Shown here: piece by piece, positions 62,722-64,000 of the stretch
How the letters are laid out: each line of letters starts with the position of its first letter
Position numbering within the stretch: position 1 is the first letter of the stretch
Assembly: GCF_008973665.1 (NCBI RefSeq)
Contig: NZ_WACP01000007.1
Span: 248,001 to 312,000, forward strand
Source: Paenibacillus tengchongensis
Lineage (GTDB): Bacteria > Bacillota > Bacilli > Paenibacillales > Paenibacillaceae
DNA: 64,000 bases
Direction: 5' to 3'
Translations under genes and position numbers: made by a program
The notes under the pieces: generated by a model
Seen by the model: only the letters and a program-made list of their open reading frames with translations
What the model was told of the DNA's origin: nothing
The model's database searches: none

Positions 62722-64000
62722 ATGAATACTCATCGAACACAAGGTGACAAACGTTTGAAACAGTGGTTGATCCTGCCGCTAACTGCTATTATGGTTGTAA
62801 GCGCATTAACAGGCTGTGGCGGCAATAACGGGAACGCCGAAGGCAATCAGACGAATTCCGCGGGTAAGCCGGCTGAGACAGCAAACGGCGGGGCGGCAGC
62901 CGAGACGGAAAAGCCGCTTGAGCTGACAATGATGCTGCCGATCTTCAAGACGAACTTTCCGAAGGACGACAGCCCGGTCGCGGCTGAGCTGGAGAAGCTT
63001 ACGAACACTGATATTCATTTTGAATGGGTGCCGAACGCATCCTATGCCGATAAATTCAATATTACGCTGGCTTCGGGCAAGCTGCCCGATATTATCTACG
63101 TCGGCGGAACCAAGGAGGCCAGCTTCGTCAATGCCGTCAAATCCGGCGCCTTCTGGGAGGTAGGCCCTTATCTGAAGGATTATCCGAATCTGAGCCAGGC
63201 CAATCCGGTCATTCTCAGCAACTCGGCGATCGAAGGCAAGAATTACGGTATTTACCGGGGCAGAGCGCTGGGCCGAAACGGCGTCGTGTTCCGTCAGGAC
63301 TGGCTGGAGAAGGTCGGGCTGAAGACACCGGAAACCGTAGACGACTTCTACAATATGTTGAAAGCGTTTAAAGAGCAGGACCCGGACGGCAACGGCAAGG
63401 ACGATACGTATGGTATGGTACTTGTGAAATGGACCGGCGGCTGGGCCAGCGGCTTTGACACGATGAAGCTGTGGTTCGGCGCACCGAACAAATGGGGTAT
63501 CCAGGACGGGAAGCTGGTGCCGGAGCATGAATATCCGGAGTACTTGGAAGCGCTTAAATTTATGAAAAAGCTGTATGACGAGAAGCTGATCAACTCCGAC
63601 TTCGCCGTTATGGACAGTTCCAAGTGGAATGATCCGGTTGTCAATAACAAAGCCGGTGTCATTGTTGACGTGGTGGACAACGCAGCGCGCCTGGACGACA
63701 AGATTCATGCCGCATTGCAGACTGCCGGTACCGATGAACCCGACCGCCATTATATGGATGTTATCGGCGGTGTGAAAGGTGCGGACGGACAGCTGCACAC
63801 GCTGCCGACTTCCGGCTTCGCGGGCATGCTGGCTATTCCGAAATCCTCCGTGAAGACGGAAGAAGAATTGAAGCGGGTTCTGACGTTCCTGGACCGGCTG
63901 AACGAAGAGGACCTGCAGACTATGCTGGGATACGGTCTGGAAGGCGTTCATTACACGCTGACCGAGGACGGCTTCATCGAGCGTTCCACCGACACGGTAT
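62722..64000 (+). CDS. Sugar-binding lipoprotein of the LplA/LipO type, 3' end outside the window
   Basis: ATG 62722 has better spacing to GGGAGG than ATG 62719. The visible 426 residues start with a lipoprotein signal (LTAIMVVSALTGC, lipid Cys32), an Asn/Gly/Ala-rich spacer and a class I binding-protein fold (PLELTMMLPIFKTNFPKDDS, LASGKLPDIIYVGG, FRQDWLEKVGLKTPETVDDF, DPDGNGKDDTYGM). It completes the importer divergent from the GH42 enzyme; beta-galactosides or galactan pieces are the likely cargo by context only. Confidence 0.9.
   Translation, partial: MNTHRTQGDKRLKQWLILPLTAIMVVSALTGCGGNNGNAEGNQTNSAGKPAETANGGAAAETEKPLELTMMLPIFKTNFPKDDSPVAAELEKLTNTDIHFEWVPNASYADKFNITLASGKLPDIIYVGGTKEASFVNAVKSGAFWEVGPYLKDYPNLSQANPVILSNSAIEGKNYGIYRGRALGRNGVVFRQDWLEKVGLKTPETVDDFYNMLKAFKEQDPDGNGKDDTYGMVLVKWTGGWASGFDTMKLWFGAPNKWGIQDGKLVPEHEYPEYLEALKFMKKLYDEKLINSDFAVMDSSKWNDPVVNNKAGVIVDVVDNAARLDDKIHAALQTAGTDEPDRHYMDVIGGVKGADGQLHTLPTSGFAGMLAIPKSSVKTEEELKRVLTFLDRLNEEDLQTMLGYGLEGVHYTLTEDGFIERSTDTV

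Overview
The window looks like a chromosomal segment of a Paenibacillus-type, spore-forming, moderately GC-rich Firmicute. The evidence is the gene order (ytoI, ytrI, ytrH, dnaE, accDA, pyk, fxsA, ytvI, citZ-icd-mdh, phoR/phoP, polA-mutM-ytaF-coaE, nrdR, a backbone known from Bacillus), sporulation genes (ytrH, ytrI, ytvI, ytaF and an alpha/beta SASP with a sigma-G-like promoter), and many GTG/TTG starts behind strong GGAGG ribosome sites.

Layout. 1-2.9 kb: a partial LURP-one-like gene, a small membrane protein, a tandem repeat and ytoI. 2.9-12.4 kb: ytrI/ytrH, dnaE, pgpA-like, a DUF2007-like small protein, accD-accA and pyk, with pfkA absent from its usual place. 12.5-17.7 kb: a G1 (glutamic) peptidase, an MFS permease, a YbgC-like thioesterase, fxsA, and a two-gene unit of an FHA-winged-helix regulator and a MurA paralogue whose active-site Cys is replaced by Asp. 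17.8-29 kb: ytvI, citZ, icd, mdh, a Nudix hydrolase, an SDR, a YfbR-like nucleotidase, class I fumarase and small membrane proteins. 29-37.4 kb: two very large secreted multimodular starch enzymes, a GH13 protein resembling isocyclomaltooligosaccharide glucanotransferase (IgtY) and a GH119 amylase (IgtZ), followed by a LacI-family regulator; a perfect LacI-type palindrome and a cre-like site lie upstream of the first. 37.5-42.4 kb: phosphate control (phoR, phoP, pstB, phoU), with Pho-box direct repeats in front of three of the genes and a long hairpin element in the phoP leader. 42.6-49.2 kb: polA, mutM, ytaF, coaE, a lytic transglycosylase, a SASP gene and nrdR. 49.4-51.9 kb: three tRNA units (Ala-Lys, Lys, Ala-Lys), each with its own promoter and a near-identical terminator, separated by a decayed GNAT gene and a glyoxalase/DUF4256 pair. 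52-56.4 kb: a DUF4003 protein and a Fur-controlled iron-siderophore ABC importer with divergent promoters over two Fur boxes. 56.6-64 kb: a luciferase-like monooxygenase, a repeat-rich gap, a GH42 beta-galactosidase, and a divergent LplB/LplC/lipoprotein sugar importer cut by the window end.

How the genes work together. citZ-icd-mdh plus fumarase cover much of the TCA cycle, and accDA and pyk feed it and fatty acid synthesis. The igt cluster would build and then hydrolyse a branched cyclic maltooligosaccharide from starch outside the cell under LacI/CcpA control. PhoR-PhoP appears to control itself and pstB-phoU through similar promoters. The most unusual items are the FHA regulator/Cys-to-Asp MurA pair, the igtY-igtZ locus, the Pho-box set with the hairpin leader, the tRNA cassette triplication and the dispersed inverted-repeat elements. 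All calls come from reading the sequence; no database search was run.
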